Source: Colimorpha sp045597845 (GTDB lineage Bacteria; Bacteroidota; Bacteroidia; Bacteroidales; P3). From it: a DNA stretch of 63,255 bases. Position 1 is the first letter of the stretch. Each line of letters starts with the position of its first letter. The stretch spans positions 1 to 63,255 of the forward strand of contig JAZLKZ010000088.1 in NCBI GenBank assembly GCA_045597845.1, read 5' to 3'. Below are positions 33,967 through 42,497 of the stretch, one piece after another. The notes beneath the pieces are model-generated. The model did no database searches, was not told where the DNA came from, and saw nothing but the letters and a program-made list of their open reading frames with translations. The position numbers and the translations under genes were made by a program.

Positions 33967-34725
33967 ATGAATTTCACACTACATATCTGGAGACAGGAGA
34001 ACGCCAAGGCAAAAGGTAGATTCGAGACCTATACCGTTGAAGACATCTCCGACGAATGCTCCTTCCTTGAGATGCTCGACATCCTCAACGAGAAATTGAC
34101 CACAAACAAAATCGCCCATCCCGTTTGCTTTGACAACGACTGTCGCGAAGGCATCTGCGGCATGTGCGGACTTTACATCAACGGCCGTCCCCACGGCAAC
34201 GACGACGGAATCACCACTTGCCAGCTTCACATGCGCAAGTTCCACGACGGTGACGAAATCTGGATCGAGCCTTGGCGCGCCAAGCCCTTCCCCGTCATCA
34301 AGGACCTCGTGGTGGACCGCACAGCTTTCGACAAGATCATCCAAGCCGGCGGCTACATCAGCACCACGACAGGCGGCGTACCCGACGCCAACTCGATTCC
34401 CGTTTCCAAAGAACAGTACGAACAGGCAATGGACGCAGCCGCCTGCATCGGTTGCGGCGCTTGCGTAGCAGCTTGCAAAAACGCCTCAGCAATGCTTTTC
34501 GTTGGTGCCAAGGTGTCCCACCTTGCCATCCTGCCCCAAGGCAAAGTCGAGGCTCTCGACCGCGTACAGAAGATGGTTTGCAAAATGGACGAACTCGGTT
34601 TTGGCAGCTGTACCAACACCTACGCCTGCGAAGCCGAATGTCCCAAGCAAATCAAACGACAAAACATCGCACGCCTCAACCGTCAGTGGATTGGCAGCAT
34701 CTTTGGCAACGACCATAAGAAATAG
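33967..34725 (+). CDS. frdB: Fumarate reductase/succinate dehydrogenase iron-sulfur subunit
   Basis: 252 residues. The N-terminal [2Fe-2S] cysteines are in CREGICGMCG, and the C-terminal clusters are in CIGCGACVAAC and CTNTYACEAECPK. Transfers electrons between the flavin and the cytochrome b haems. Closes the frdCAB operon; a terminator follows at 34788. Confidence 0.97.
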   Translation: MNFTLHIWRQENAKAKGRFETYTVEDISDECSFLEMLDILNEKLTTNKIAHPVCFDNDCREGICGMCGLYINGRPHGNDDGITTCQLHMRKFHDGDEIWIEPWRAKPFPVIKDLVVDRTAFDKIIQAGGYISTTTGGVPDANSIPVSKEQYEQAMDAAACIGCGACVAACKNASAMLFVGAKVSHLAILPQGKVEALDRVQKMVCKMDELGFGSCTNTYACEAECPKQIKRQNIARLNRQWIGSIFGNDHKK

Positions 34726-34787
34726 TACAACATGCTATTTTTTACGACACGCGCCCTTCGTGAAGTCAAACCACTATAAAAAAAACG

Positions 34788-34816
34788 AAAGACGCATCTT
34801 AATGGTGCGTCTTTTT
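34788..34816 (+). terminator. frdCAB terminator
   Basis: AAAGACGCA and TGCGTCTTT form a 9-bp stem with a 9-base loop, followed by T; the next gene's ATG is only about 20 bp later. Confidence 0.85.
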
Positions 34817-34835
34817 GATATCTAAGCGAAACGAC

Positions 34836-35402
34836 ATGGAAATATTCTTTCTTCAGCACAAAATAACACTTTGCGACCACGGCGAAGACACCAATTCCCC
34901 GACACTGGCTTTTGATCGGTTGGAAGCAGGCAACAGCGTAAATCTGCGCTGCACATTGCGAGAACTCGCCAAGGCCATCAAAGAAAGATATATTTTCGTG
35001 AAAGCGGCGGGAGGCATCATAAAAAACCAACAAGGACAAATGCTCATCATCCACCGAGAGGGACGATGGGATTTGCCCAAAGGGATGGTGGAACCAAATG
35101 AGACATTGGCGCAAGCGGCTTTGCGTGAAGTTGAGGAAGAAACAGGGCAACAAATTTGCTCAATAGAATCCACATGCAACAAGAGTCTCCCTCTTGCAAA
35201 AACCTACCATATCTACGACAAGTACGGCGGGTGGCATTTCAAGCAGACAACATGGTTTCCAATGATTGCCACGCAATTGTCCGACCTACGTCCACAACGG
35301 GAAGAAGGCATCGACAGCTGTCAATGGATGGAACCCGAAATATGGAAACAACAAATGGAGACATCCTTTCCAAGCCTTCAAAACCTAATCAAGAAACTCT
35401 AA
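34836..35402 (+). CDS. Nudix hydrolase
   Basis: 188 residues from MEIFFLQHKITLCDHGED at 34836. An N-terminal extension of about 60 residues of unknown role precedes the Nudix fold. The Nudix box GMVEPNETLAQAALREVEEETG has the catalytic REVEEE core. Hydrolyses a nucleoside diphosphate linked to X; substrate not decidable. 5 bp before dprA, so the two are co-transcribed. Confidence 0.88.
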   Translation: MEIFFLQHKITLCDHGEDTNSPTLAFDRLEAGNSVNLRCTLRELAKAIKERYIFVKAAGGIIKNQQGQMLIIHREGRWDLPKGMVEPNETLAQAALREVEEETGQQICSIESTCNKSLPLAKTYHIYDKYGGWHFKQTTWFPMIATQLSDLRPQREEGIDSCQWMEPEIWKQQMETSFPSLQNLIKKL

Positions 35403-35407
35403 TCACC

Positions 35408-36502
35408 ATGGACGACAAAATATTCCAAATAGCATTCACAATGATTCCGGGACTAGGATGCCGAAGCCAACGGCAACTCCTATCCATGTCTATCAAACCC
35501 GAAGAACTATTTAAGATGGACAAAGCCGCGTTGCAAGAGATCTTTGGCACCCACAAAAACATCGTCAACGCCATTTTGGAAAAGGCCATGATGGAAAGGG
35601 CTGAAAAAGAAATGGAATTCTGCCTACGCAACAACATCACGCCACTCTTCTATGACGACAAAGACTATCCTCAACGAATGAACCAGGCAGGTTGCACAGA
35701 CACTCCTGTTCTCATCTACCGCCAAGGTTCCTGCGACCTCAACCCAAAGAAAACCGTAGCCATAGTAGGCACCCGCCATGCCACCGAATATGGCAAGACC
35801 ACGACTCAACACATCGTTGAAGATCTGAGTTCCGAAGGTGTCACTATCATAAGCGGACTTGCCTACGGCATCGACACAACATCCCACAAAGCCGCGGTGG
35901 AGATGCAACTGCCCACGGTTGGAGTGCTCGGACATGGCCTCGACCAACTTTATCCTCCTCAAAACCAAGAATTGGCACGGACAATGCTCAGCAACGGAGC
36001 GCTCGTGACTGAATACACAAGCTTCACAAAAATCCACCCAAGTTTCTTCCCAGCCCGAAACCGAATCATCGCAGCCCTTTGCGACGCAGTAATCGTTGTG
36101 GAAGCCTCGGAACAAGGAGGCGCATTGATTACGGCGGGCATCGCAGAAAGCTACCACCGAGACGTGTTTGCAGTGCCCGGAAGACTTTCCGACACTTACT
36201 CTCAAGGCTGCAACAACCTCATCGCAAGAAACAAAGCCACACTGTACCGCAACAGCAGCGACCTATCCTATATCATGGGGTGGAACAAACAAAAAAAAGG
36301 AATACAGACGAAACTATTCCTTACTCTCTCCAAAGAGGAGCAACCCATATACGACATCATCAAAGAAAACGACGGATTGACAATGGACAAGCTGGTGGCA
36401 AAAATGGACACGTCCGTACACAAAATAGCAGCCACACTCCTCAACCTCGAATTGCAAGGAGCCATCACCTGTCTGCCCGGCAAAATATACAAAGTGCTCT
36501 AA
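35408..36502 (+). CDS. dprA: DNA-processing protein DprA/Smf
   Basis: 364 residues from MDDKIFQIAFTMIPGLGC at 35408. An N-terminal SAM/HhH-like region precedes the Rossmann-like DprA fold with GTRHATEYG, SGLAYGIDTTSH and PARNRIIAAL. A C-terminal winged helix (about 295-364) ends LPGKIYKVL. Loads RecA on incoming single-stranded DNA during transformation. Known to be widespread, so it does not prove natural competence here. Confidence 0.95.
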   Translation: MDDKIFQIAFTMIPGLGCRSQRQLLSMSIKPEELFKMDKAALQEIFGTHKNIVNAILEKAMMERAEKEMEFCLRNNITPLFYDDKDYPQRMNQAGCTDTPVLIYRQGSCDLNPKKTVAIVGTRHATEYGKTTTQHIVEDLSSEGVTIISGLAYGIDTTSHKAAVEMQLPTVGVLGHGLDQLYPPQNQELARTMLSNGALVTEYTSFTKIHPSFFPARNRIIAALCDAVIVVEASEQGGALITAGIAESYHRDVFAVPGRLSDTYSQGCNNLIARNKATLYRNSSDLSYIMGWNKQKKGIQTKLFLTLSKEEQPIYDIIKENDGLTMDKLVAKMDTSVHKIAATLLNLELQGAITCLPGKIYKVL

Positions 36503-36569
36503 ACACAATAAAAAAGCGACAACAGCGAAACTTTTCGGAAACTTGCTGGCATAAATGAAAAAGAAATCG

Positions 36570-36577
36570 TATATTTG
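36570..36577 (+). promoter_or_regulatory. atpD promoter (-7 box)
   Basis: TATATTTG fits TAnnTTTG and lies 41 bp before the atpD ATG. Confidence 0.7.
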
Positions 36578-36618
36578 CACATTGAAATAATTCTACGTTT
36601 TTAATATACCTATCATAC

Positions 36619-38127
36619 ATGGAAAGCATTATCAAAGGAAGAATTTCTCAAATCATCGGCGCAGTCATCGACGTTGCGTTCGAAGATGAATCCAATTTAC
36701 CAGACATCTATGATGCACTATCCGTCACGCGTCCAGACGGTTCCAATATCATTCTCGAATGCCAGCAAGACATTGGAGAGAACACTATGCGTTGCATCGC
36801 CATGGACAGCACCGACGGTTTGCAACGAGGAATGGAAGTTTCCGTTCTTGGAGGCCCAATATCCATGCCAGTAGGCGAAAACATCAACGGACGCCTGTTC
36901 AACGTGATTGGTCAGGCCATCGACGGCATGCCCAACCCCGAATGCGAGAAGCGCTACGGCATTCACCGCGAACCTCCCAAGTTCGAGAACCTGTCAACCT
37001 CACAAGAGATTCTTTTCACGGGTATCAAAGTCATCGACCTCATCCAGCCATTCCTCAAAGGCGGAAAGATTGGTCTCTTTGGTGGTGCCGGCGTAGGAAA
37101 GACCGTGTTGATCCAAGAGCTCATCAACAATATCGCCAAGAAATATAGTGGCATGTCTGTATTTACCGGCGTTGGAGAGCGCACCCGCGAAGGAAACGAC
37201 TTGCTGCGCGAAATGATTGAAGCAGGAGTTATCAAATACGGAGAGGAATTCCAAAAGAGCATGGAAGAAGGCAGCTGGGATTTGAGCAAGATTGACAAAG
37301 AAGCCTTGAAAGACTCCAAATGCACCATGGTATTTGGACAGATGAACGAGACCCCAGGCGCACGCGCACGCGTGGCCTTGGCAGGATTGACACTTGCTGA
37401 ATACTATCGCGATGGCGACGAAAATACCGGTGGACGCGACATTCTGCTTTTCATCGACAATATTTTCCGTTTCACACAAGCCGGCTCTGAGGTCTCCGCC
37501 CTGCTGGGACGTATGCCTTCCGCCGTTGGATACCAACCCACCCTGGCAACCGAAATGGGTTTGATGCAGGAACGCATCACATCTACAAAACGTGGAAGTA
37601 TCACATCTGTACAGGCCGTTTACGTACCTGCCGACGACTTGACGGACCCCGCACCCGCCACAACCTTCGCCCACTTGGACGCGCAGACGGTTTTGAGCCG
37701 TAAGATTTCCGAACTTGGCATCTACCCTGCCGTGGATCCGTTGGACTCCACCTCAAGAATTCTTTCCCCGAACGTAGTCGGCGAACTGCATTACAACACC
37801 GCCCAGCGCGTAAAGCAAATCCTGCAACGCTACAACGAATTGCAAGACATCATCGCTATTCTTGGTATGGAAGAACTCGGAGAACAGGACAAACTCGTCG
37901 TTTCTCGCGCCCGCCGCGTTCAGCGATTCCTCTCACAGCCATTCTTTGTGGCGGAAGCATTTACTGGTTTGGAAGGCAAGTTCGTCAACATCGAAGACAC
38001 CATCAAGGGCTTCAACATGATTCTCGATGGAGAAGTGGACTATCTTCCCGAACAGGCATTCTTGATGGTAGGCACCATCGAGGAAGCCATCGCAAAGGGT
38101 GAAAAGATTTTGGCCGAAACAAAATAA
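36619..38127 (+). CDS. atpD: F1 ATP synthase subunit beta
   Basis: 502 residues. P-loop GGAGVGKT is near residue 157, GERTREGND and the catalytic-site ALLGRMPSAVGYQP are intact. There is the longer mid-protein insert (FQKSMEEGSWDLSKID) typical of Bacteroidota beta subunits. Catalytic subunit of F1, using the proton gradient at the inner membrane. Has its own promoter; only atpC follows, so the other F1/Fo genes are elsewhere. Confidence 0.98.
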   Translation: MESIIKGRISQIIGAVIDVAFEDESNLPDIYDALSVTRPDGSNIILECQQDIGENTMRCIAMDSTDGLQRGMEVSVLGGPISMPVGENINGRLFNVIGQAIDGMPNPECEKRYGIHREPPKFENLSTSQEILFTGIKVIDLIQPFLKGGKIGLFGGAGVGKTVLIQELINNIAKKYSGMSVFTGVGERTREGNDLLREMIEAGVIKYGEEFQKSMEEGSWDLSKIDKEALKDSKCTMVFGQMNETPGARARVALAGLTLAEYYRDGDENTGGRDILLFIDNIFRFTQAGSEVSALLGRMPSAVGYQPTLATEMGLMQERITSTKRGSITSVQAVYVPADDLTDPAPATTFAHLDAQTVLSRKISELGIYPAVDPLDSTSRILSPNVVGELHYNTAQRVKQILQRYNELQDIIAILGMEELGEQDKLVVSRARRVQRFLSQPFFVAEAFTGLEGKFVNIEDTIKGFNMILDGEVDYLPEQAFLMVGTIEEAIAKGEKILAETK

Positions 38128-38133
38128 CAAGCG

Positions 38134-38370
38134 ATGAAAGTAAAAGTAACCAAACCGGATTCCATCCTCTTTGATGGCGAAGCGAATTTGGTGCAATTAC
38201 CAGGAACAAACGGCTTGTTTGAAATCCTCCCGCACCATGCTCCCATTATTTCCGCGCTCGCCAAAGGACAGCTACGCATTGTTACCGACGACAAACAGAC
38301 TCACAACTACGAAATACGTGGCGGAGTGGTGAAATGCCAGCATGACGACATTATTATTTTGGTACAATAA
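38134..38370 (+). CDS. atpC: F1 ATP synthase subunit epsilon (short form)
   Basis: 78 residues, only the N-terminal beta-sandwich domain (PGTNGLFEILPHHAPIIS). The C-terminal two-helix domain that inhibits ATP hydrolysis in Escherichia coli is absent, as is usual for Bacteroidota. 6 bp after atpD, clearly one transcript. Confidence 0.95.
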   Translation: MKVKVTKPDSILFDGEANLVQLPGTNGLFEILPHHAPIISALAKGQLRIVTDDKQTHNYEIRGGVVKCQHDDIIILVQ

Positions 38371-38394
38371 TTAATAACGATCTTCATCCCATTA

Positions 38395-39642
38395 ATGAGT
38401 CAACCTATTTTTATCAAAGGTGTACTCCTAAACGAGAAAACCACCGATATATTGATCGAAAACAACAAATTCGTCGGCATAGGCAACAATCTGCCTGCGC
38501 CGACGAATGCCTTTTTTATTGACGGCAGTCGTTTTGCCGCCTTCCCTACATTTGCCAACAACCACACGCATGCCGCCATGACACTGTTCAGAGGATTTGG
38601 CGACGACCTACCCTTGGACATCTGGCTCAACGAATGGATTTGGCCCAAAGAAAAAAACTTGAATCCCGAGATTATATATTGGGGTACTCGGCTTGCATGT
38701 TTGGAAATGATCAAGAGCGGCACTACGGCGTTCAACAACATGTACTTCTTCCTGGAAGACGAAACACGCGCCGTAAACGACAGCGGAATACGTGCCATGC
38801 TGGGATGCACCCATTTTGGCGATGCCGACATGATGGCAGACCTCGACGCCAAACTACCAGAGATACCCAGTGATAGAATCAGCTATTGCATCGCACCCCA
38901 CGCAATCTACACCGTATCCGAATTAGGGCTGAAACGTTGCGCCGACTACTGCAAGTGTCATGGCCTTAAGTTTCACATCCACATGTCGGAAACAATCAAA
39001 GAGGTAGAAGACTGCATAAAGGCCAACGGTTGTCGTCCCTACGAATATCTTGACCGATTGGGAATTCTAGAGCAGATAGGCGGAGACCTTATCGGTGCGC
39101 ACAGTCTTCACCTTGACGAGAAGGAGATTGCCCTTGTCGGCAGACACCACTGCAACGTGACACACAATCCCAACTCAAACCTCAAACTCGCTTCAGGACA
39201 CCAATTCTACGCATCGGAACTTGAAAATGCGGGGGTGAACGTCACACTTGGTACCGATGGATGCTCCAGCAGCAACAACCTCGATATGCTTGAAGCCACG
39301 AAAACCATGTCATTGCTTCAGAAAGGCTGGCGAAAAGAACCAACAGCAATGCCCTGCGCCAAAGCCTTCCAAATCGCCACAGAAAACGGATTCCAAGCGA
39401 TGGGAATAGATGCCGGACGTATCGAAGTTGGGAAACTCGCCGACATGATGTTGGTGGACCTAAACAATATCGCATTCATACCCAACAACAACACGCTTTC
39501 CAACCTCATTTTCTCAGCCCACAGCGACGCCATCGACACCGTAATCTGCAATGGAGAAGTGGTAATGGAACATCGTCGAGTAAAGGATGAGGAAGAAATA
39601 ATCAACAACGCCCAAAGAGTCGCAAAAATACTCTTGACATAA
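38395..39642 (+). CDS. Amidohydrolase, MTA/SAH deaminase-like
   Basis: 415 residues. Metal ligands are in NNHTHAAMTLFRGFGDDL (HxH) and FHIHMSET, and the late Asp in GTDGCSSSNNLDML. DLPLDIWLNEWIWPKE is the lid typical of 5'-methylthioadenosine/S-adenosylhomocysteine deaminases (MtaD) and related chlorohydrolases. Probably deaminates an adenosine derivative in methionine-cycle salvage. 24 bp after atpC on the same strand, an unusual neighbour for ATP synthase genes. Confidence 0.85.
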   Translation: MSQPIFIKGVLLNEKTTDILIENNKFVGIGNNLPAPTNAFFIDGSRFAAFPTFANNHTHAAMTLFRGFGDDLPLDIWLNEWIWPKEKNLNPEIIYWGTRLACLEMIKSGTTAFNNMYFFLEDETRAVNDSGIRAMLGCTHFGDADMMADLDAKLPEIPSDRISYCIAPHAIYTVSELGLKRCADYCKCHGLKFHIHMSETIKEVEDCIKANGCRPYEYLDRLGILEQIGGDLIGAHSLHLDEKEIALVGRHHCNVTHNPNSNLKLASGHQFYASELENAGVNVTLGTDGCSSSNNLDMLEATKTMSLLQKGWRKEPTAMPCAKAFQIATENGFQAMGIDAGRIEVGKLADMMLVDLNNIAFIPNNNTLSNLIFSAHSDAIDTVICNGEVVMEHRRVKDEEEIINNAQRVAKILLT

Positions 39643-39655
39643 CGTCATCCTCCAC

Positions 39656-41260
39656 ATGACTCGGAAAATATTCTTTTTTCTCACGACAATTTCTCTATTC
39701 ATGGCTTGCCGTCCCAACAGCCATGAAGGCAAGATGATTTTCCGCTACAACGAATCGGCGGGCATCGCCACCTTGGATCCCGCCTACGCCAAAGACTTGG
39801 CTTTGATATGGGGCTGCAGTCAGATCTACAACGGTTTGATTCAACTTGACACGAACCTCGAAGTGCAACCGTGCATCGCCAAATACTGGGAAATTTCTCC
39901 CGATGGGAAAGAATATAAATTCGTTCTACGCGACGATATCTATTTTCATAAAAACGAACTATTTAACACTCCAGACTCTACACGAAAAGTAGTGGCCAAG
40001 GATTTCATTTACAGTTTCCAGCGCATACTTGACCCCGACATTGCGTCGCCAGGGTTGTGGATTTTTAACAATGTGGCGGAAAATGGCTTTTTAGCAATCA
40101 ACGACACCACATTCATCATACGTCTCAAAGAGCCATTCAGCCCATTTCTCAGCCTTTTGGGAATGCCCTATTGCAGCGTAGTGCCTCACGAAGTGGCCGA
40201 CCACTACGGAGCCGACTTCCGCAACCATCCTTGCGGTACGGGACCTTTCAGACTTCAATTGTGGAAAGAAGGCGTAAAGTTGGTGCTGCGACGCAACGAC
40301 AACTATTTCGAAACCGATGAAGCAGGCCAACGCCTACCCTATCTCGACGCCGTGGCAGTGACCTTTATCGTTGATGAGCAGACGCAGTTTCTGGAGTTCA
40401 TCAAGGGTAACCTCGACTTCATGAACTCTCTAAAGCCAAGCTATAAAGATGAGATACTCACCCGAACAGGGCAGTTGAAGTCAAAATACGCAGACCTCAT
40501 CAACATGGTATCAACGCCTTATTTAAACACCGAATACCTGGGTTTTTTGATGGACGACGAACATTCTCCACTGCACGACAAACGCATTCGTCAGGCTCTG
40601 AGCTATGGATTCGACCGCAAGAAAATGATGAAATACATGCGCAACGACATCGGCGAACCTGGACTCAACGGATTCATTCCATTCGGTATTCCTGGTTACG
40701 ATTCAACATTACAAGGCTACGACTACAATCCACAAAAAGCCAAGCAATTGCTTAGCGAGGCAGGCTACCCGAATGGGAAAGGGTTGCCCACGCTGACACT
40801 TTCCACTACTGCCAACTACGCAGACCTTTGCAAGTATATACAGCAACAACTCAACCTCTTGGGATTCGACATCAAGGTGGACGTAAATCCACCAGCCTCG
40901 CTACGAGAACAGATGTCGCAAGGCAAAAGCGCATGGTTCCGCGGCTCATGGATTGCAGACTACCCAGATGCAGAAAATTACCTATCCTTATTCTATAGCC
41001 CAAACAAGGCACCTAATGGACCAAACTACACGCATTTCAAAAACGCTCGTTACGACAAACTTTACGAAGATGCCCAAAAGACCTCCAACGAGGCGACACG
41101 CATCAAGCTCTATCACCAAATGAACGAAATTATCATAGAAGAAGCCCCCGTGATTGTTCTCTACTACGACCAAATACTCCATTTCACTCAGAAAAACGTG
41201 ACTGGATTGCGCAGCAACGCAATGAACGCACTCGATTTAAAGCGTGTGAAAATCGAATAA
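39656..41260 (+). CDS. ABC-type peptide-binding lipoprotein (SBP_bac_5)
   Basis: 534 residues. Lipoprotein signal peptide with lipobox LFMAC (Cys about residue 17). SBP family 5 features: NGLIQLDTNLEVQPCIAKYWE near the start, PHEVADHYGADFRNHPCGTGPF, and VRQALSYG-like RIRQALSYGFDRKKM. Known role: captures oligopeptides, nickel or similar ligands for an ABC importer. No permease or ATPase gene is adjacent, so the partner is elsewhere. 13 bp after the amidohydrolase. Confidence 0.9.
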   Translation: MTRKIFFFLTTISLFMACRPNSHEGKMIFRYNESAGIATLDPAYAKDLALIWGCSQIYNGLIQLDTNLEVQPCIAKYWEISPDGKEYKFVLRDDIYFHKNELFNTPDSTRKVVAKDFIYSFQRILDPDIASPGLWIFNNVAENGFLAINDTTFIIRLKEPFSPFLSLLGMPYCSVVPHEVADHYGADFRNHPCGTGPFRLQLWKEGVKLVLRRNDNYFETDEAGQRLPYLDAVAVTFIVDEQTQFLEFIKGNLDFMNSLKPSYKDEILTRTGQLKSKYADLINMVSTPYLNTEYLGFLMDDEHSPLHDKRIRQALSYGFDRKKMMKYMRNDIGEPGLNGFIPFGIPGYDSTLQGYDYNPQKAKQLLSEAGYPNGKGLPTLTLSTTANYADLCKYIQQQLNLLGFDIKVDVNPPASLREQMSQGKSAWFRGSWIADYPDAENYLSLFYSPNKAPNGPNYTHFKNARYDKLYEDAQKTSNEATRIKLYHQMNEIIIEEAPVIVLYYDQILHFTQKNVTGLRSNAMNALDLKRVKIE

Positions 41261-41374
41261 TACAAAAGTGTAACGGCAAGAAACAATATCCTATTCTTTT
41301 CATCATAAAAGATAAAAATCACATTCAATAAGAAAAAAAAACAAAAAAATCTTTTCCAAAAGGAAAAAAAGGCT

Positions 41375-41382
41375 TATCTTTG
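41375..41382 (+). promoter_or_regulatory. Promoter of the small barrel protein gene (-7 box)
   Basis: TATCTTTG fits TAnnTTTG, with a TTTT at the -33 position 19 bp upstream. Confidence 0.7.
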
Positions 41383-41423
41383 CATTTTAATTCACACAAA
41401 CTATTAACTTAAAAACTACATTT

Positions 41424-41885
41424 ATGAAAAAAGTATTAGTACTCTTAGCAGCTATCGTAGCTTTCGGATTTGCTGCAAATGCTCAGGAAAATGCACTTGG
41501 TGTACGCGCTGGTGGCGGACAAGGTTATGGCGCTGAACTTTCTTATCAAAGAAATCTTGGCGGAAACCGTCTCGAACTTGATCTCGGCATCAACAGCCAC
41601 GACAAATGGATGGACTTCAACCTTACTGGTATCTATCAGTGGACTGGTTCCATCGCTGGTAACTTTGGTTGGTATGCTGGTGTTGGCGCAAGCTTAGGCT
41701 TCTGGGATCACGCTGGCGACCATGATGGTTTTGCACTCGCTCTCGCTGGCCAGGCTGGTCTTGAATACAAATTCGACGCTGTTCCTATCCAGCTTTCTTT
41801 GGACATTCGTCCTAAATTCTACTTCCTCCCCAACACCGAATTCCATTGGGGTGACATCGCCTTCGGCATCCGTTACTGCTTCTAA
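41424..41885 (+). CDS. Small outer-membrane beta-barrel-like protein
   Basis: 153 residues. Signal peptide MKKVLVLLAAIVAFGFAANA-Q. The mature part alternates Gly/aromatic strands (GVRAGGGQGYGAELSYQRN, FNLTGIYQWTG) and ends in FGIRYCF with a terminal Phe, as in an eight-strand barrel. Strong promoter, biased codons and a perfect terminator suggest high expression. Function unknown. Confidence 0.75.
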   Translation: MKKVLVLLAAIVAFGFAANAQENALGVRAGGGQGYGAELSYQRNLGGNRLELDLGINSHDKWMDFNLTGIYQWTGSIAGNFGWYAGVGASLGFWDHAGDHDGFALALAGQAGLEYKFDAVPIQLSLDIRPKFYFLPNTEFHWGDIAFGIRYCF

Positions 41886-41903
41886 TCGAAACAGAAATAG
41901 TAC

Positions 41904-41933
41904 AAAAGCCTTCCGAATTCGGAAGGCTTTTTT
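41904..41933. terminator. Terminator after the small barrel gene
   Basis: Perfect 28-bp palindrome (AAAAGCCTTCCGAA and its complement) with T-run; it can act on both strands. Confidence 0.95.
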
Positions 41934-41967
41934 GTTCCCACAAAATTGATTACTCCTATTTTGCCAA

Positions 41968-42324
41968 TTGAAAAATTATTTTTACATCGCCAATGCATCC
42001 AACACGAACCTATTCGTAGTAGCCGAAAACGACAGCTCTTGGTACTGGGGCATCCATGGCAGCTTTGAAGTAACGGGCGACTACCCTGCTGAACCAGGTG
42101 AAATGCTGATTGGCAACTTCAACAACATCCATGCATTCCACGTAACCCAATGGGCAATCGATAGCATTGCGGCCATTTACGACCATTGCTTGGAAATTGG
42201 AGACAACACCACTTTTCAAAATTTAAGATTGGAAGACTTCTTCCCCATTGTAACTTTCAATGGTAATGCCGAAAGCATGAAACTGAACATCGAGAATCTA
42301 ATCAATTCGCTGAAAACCGAATAA
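41968..42324 (+). CDS. Short uncharacterised protein with no ATG start
   Basis: 118 codons (from TTG at 41968: KNYFYIANASNTNLFVVAEN...). No ATG exists upstream in frame before a TGA at 41947, so it needs a TTG start or is a 5'-truncated gene. It is soluble, acidic and aromatic-rich in its first half, with no motif I recognise. It sits between two strong terminators with no visible promoter, and the frame is intact to a stop followed by its own terminator, which argues for a real gene. Confidence 0.5.
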   Translation: MKNYFYIANASNTNLFVVAENDSSWYWGIHGSFEVTGDYPAEPGEMLIGNFNNIHAFHVTQWAIDSIAAIYDHCLEIGDNTTFQNLRLEDFFPIVTFNGNAESMKLNIENLINSLKTE

Positions 42325-42343
42325 CAAATTACTAAACAATTCA

Positions 42344-42385
42344 AATACACCCGCACATTGCTGGCAATATGCGGGTGTATTTTTT
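42344..42385 (+). terminator. Terminator after the 118-codon frame
   Basis: AATACACCCGCA and TGCGGGTGTATT form a 12-bp stem with a 14-base loop, then T-run. Confidence 0.9.
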
Positions 42386-42451
42386 ACTCATTTCTCTACC
42401 CTATTAAATATAAAGTACTAATCATATTATAAATATTTGCAAAAAAAATAG

Positions 42452-42459
42452 TAAATTTG
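42452..42459 (+). promoter_or_regulatory. Promoter of the lipoprotein/DUF5723 pair (-7 box)
   Basis: TAAATTTG, a perfect TAnnTTTG, 38 bp before the lipoprotein ATG. Confidence 0.7.
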
Positions 42460-42497
42460 CAAATTCAGTCAAAAACGCACACAAGAAGAAGAAGCTT

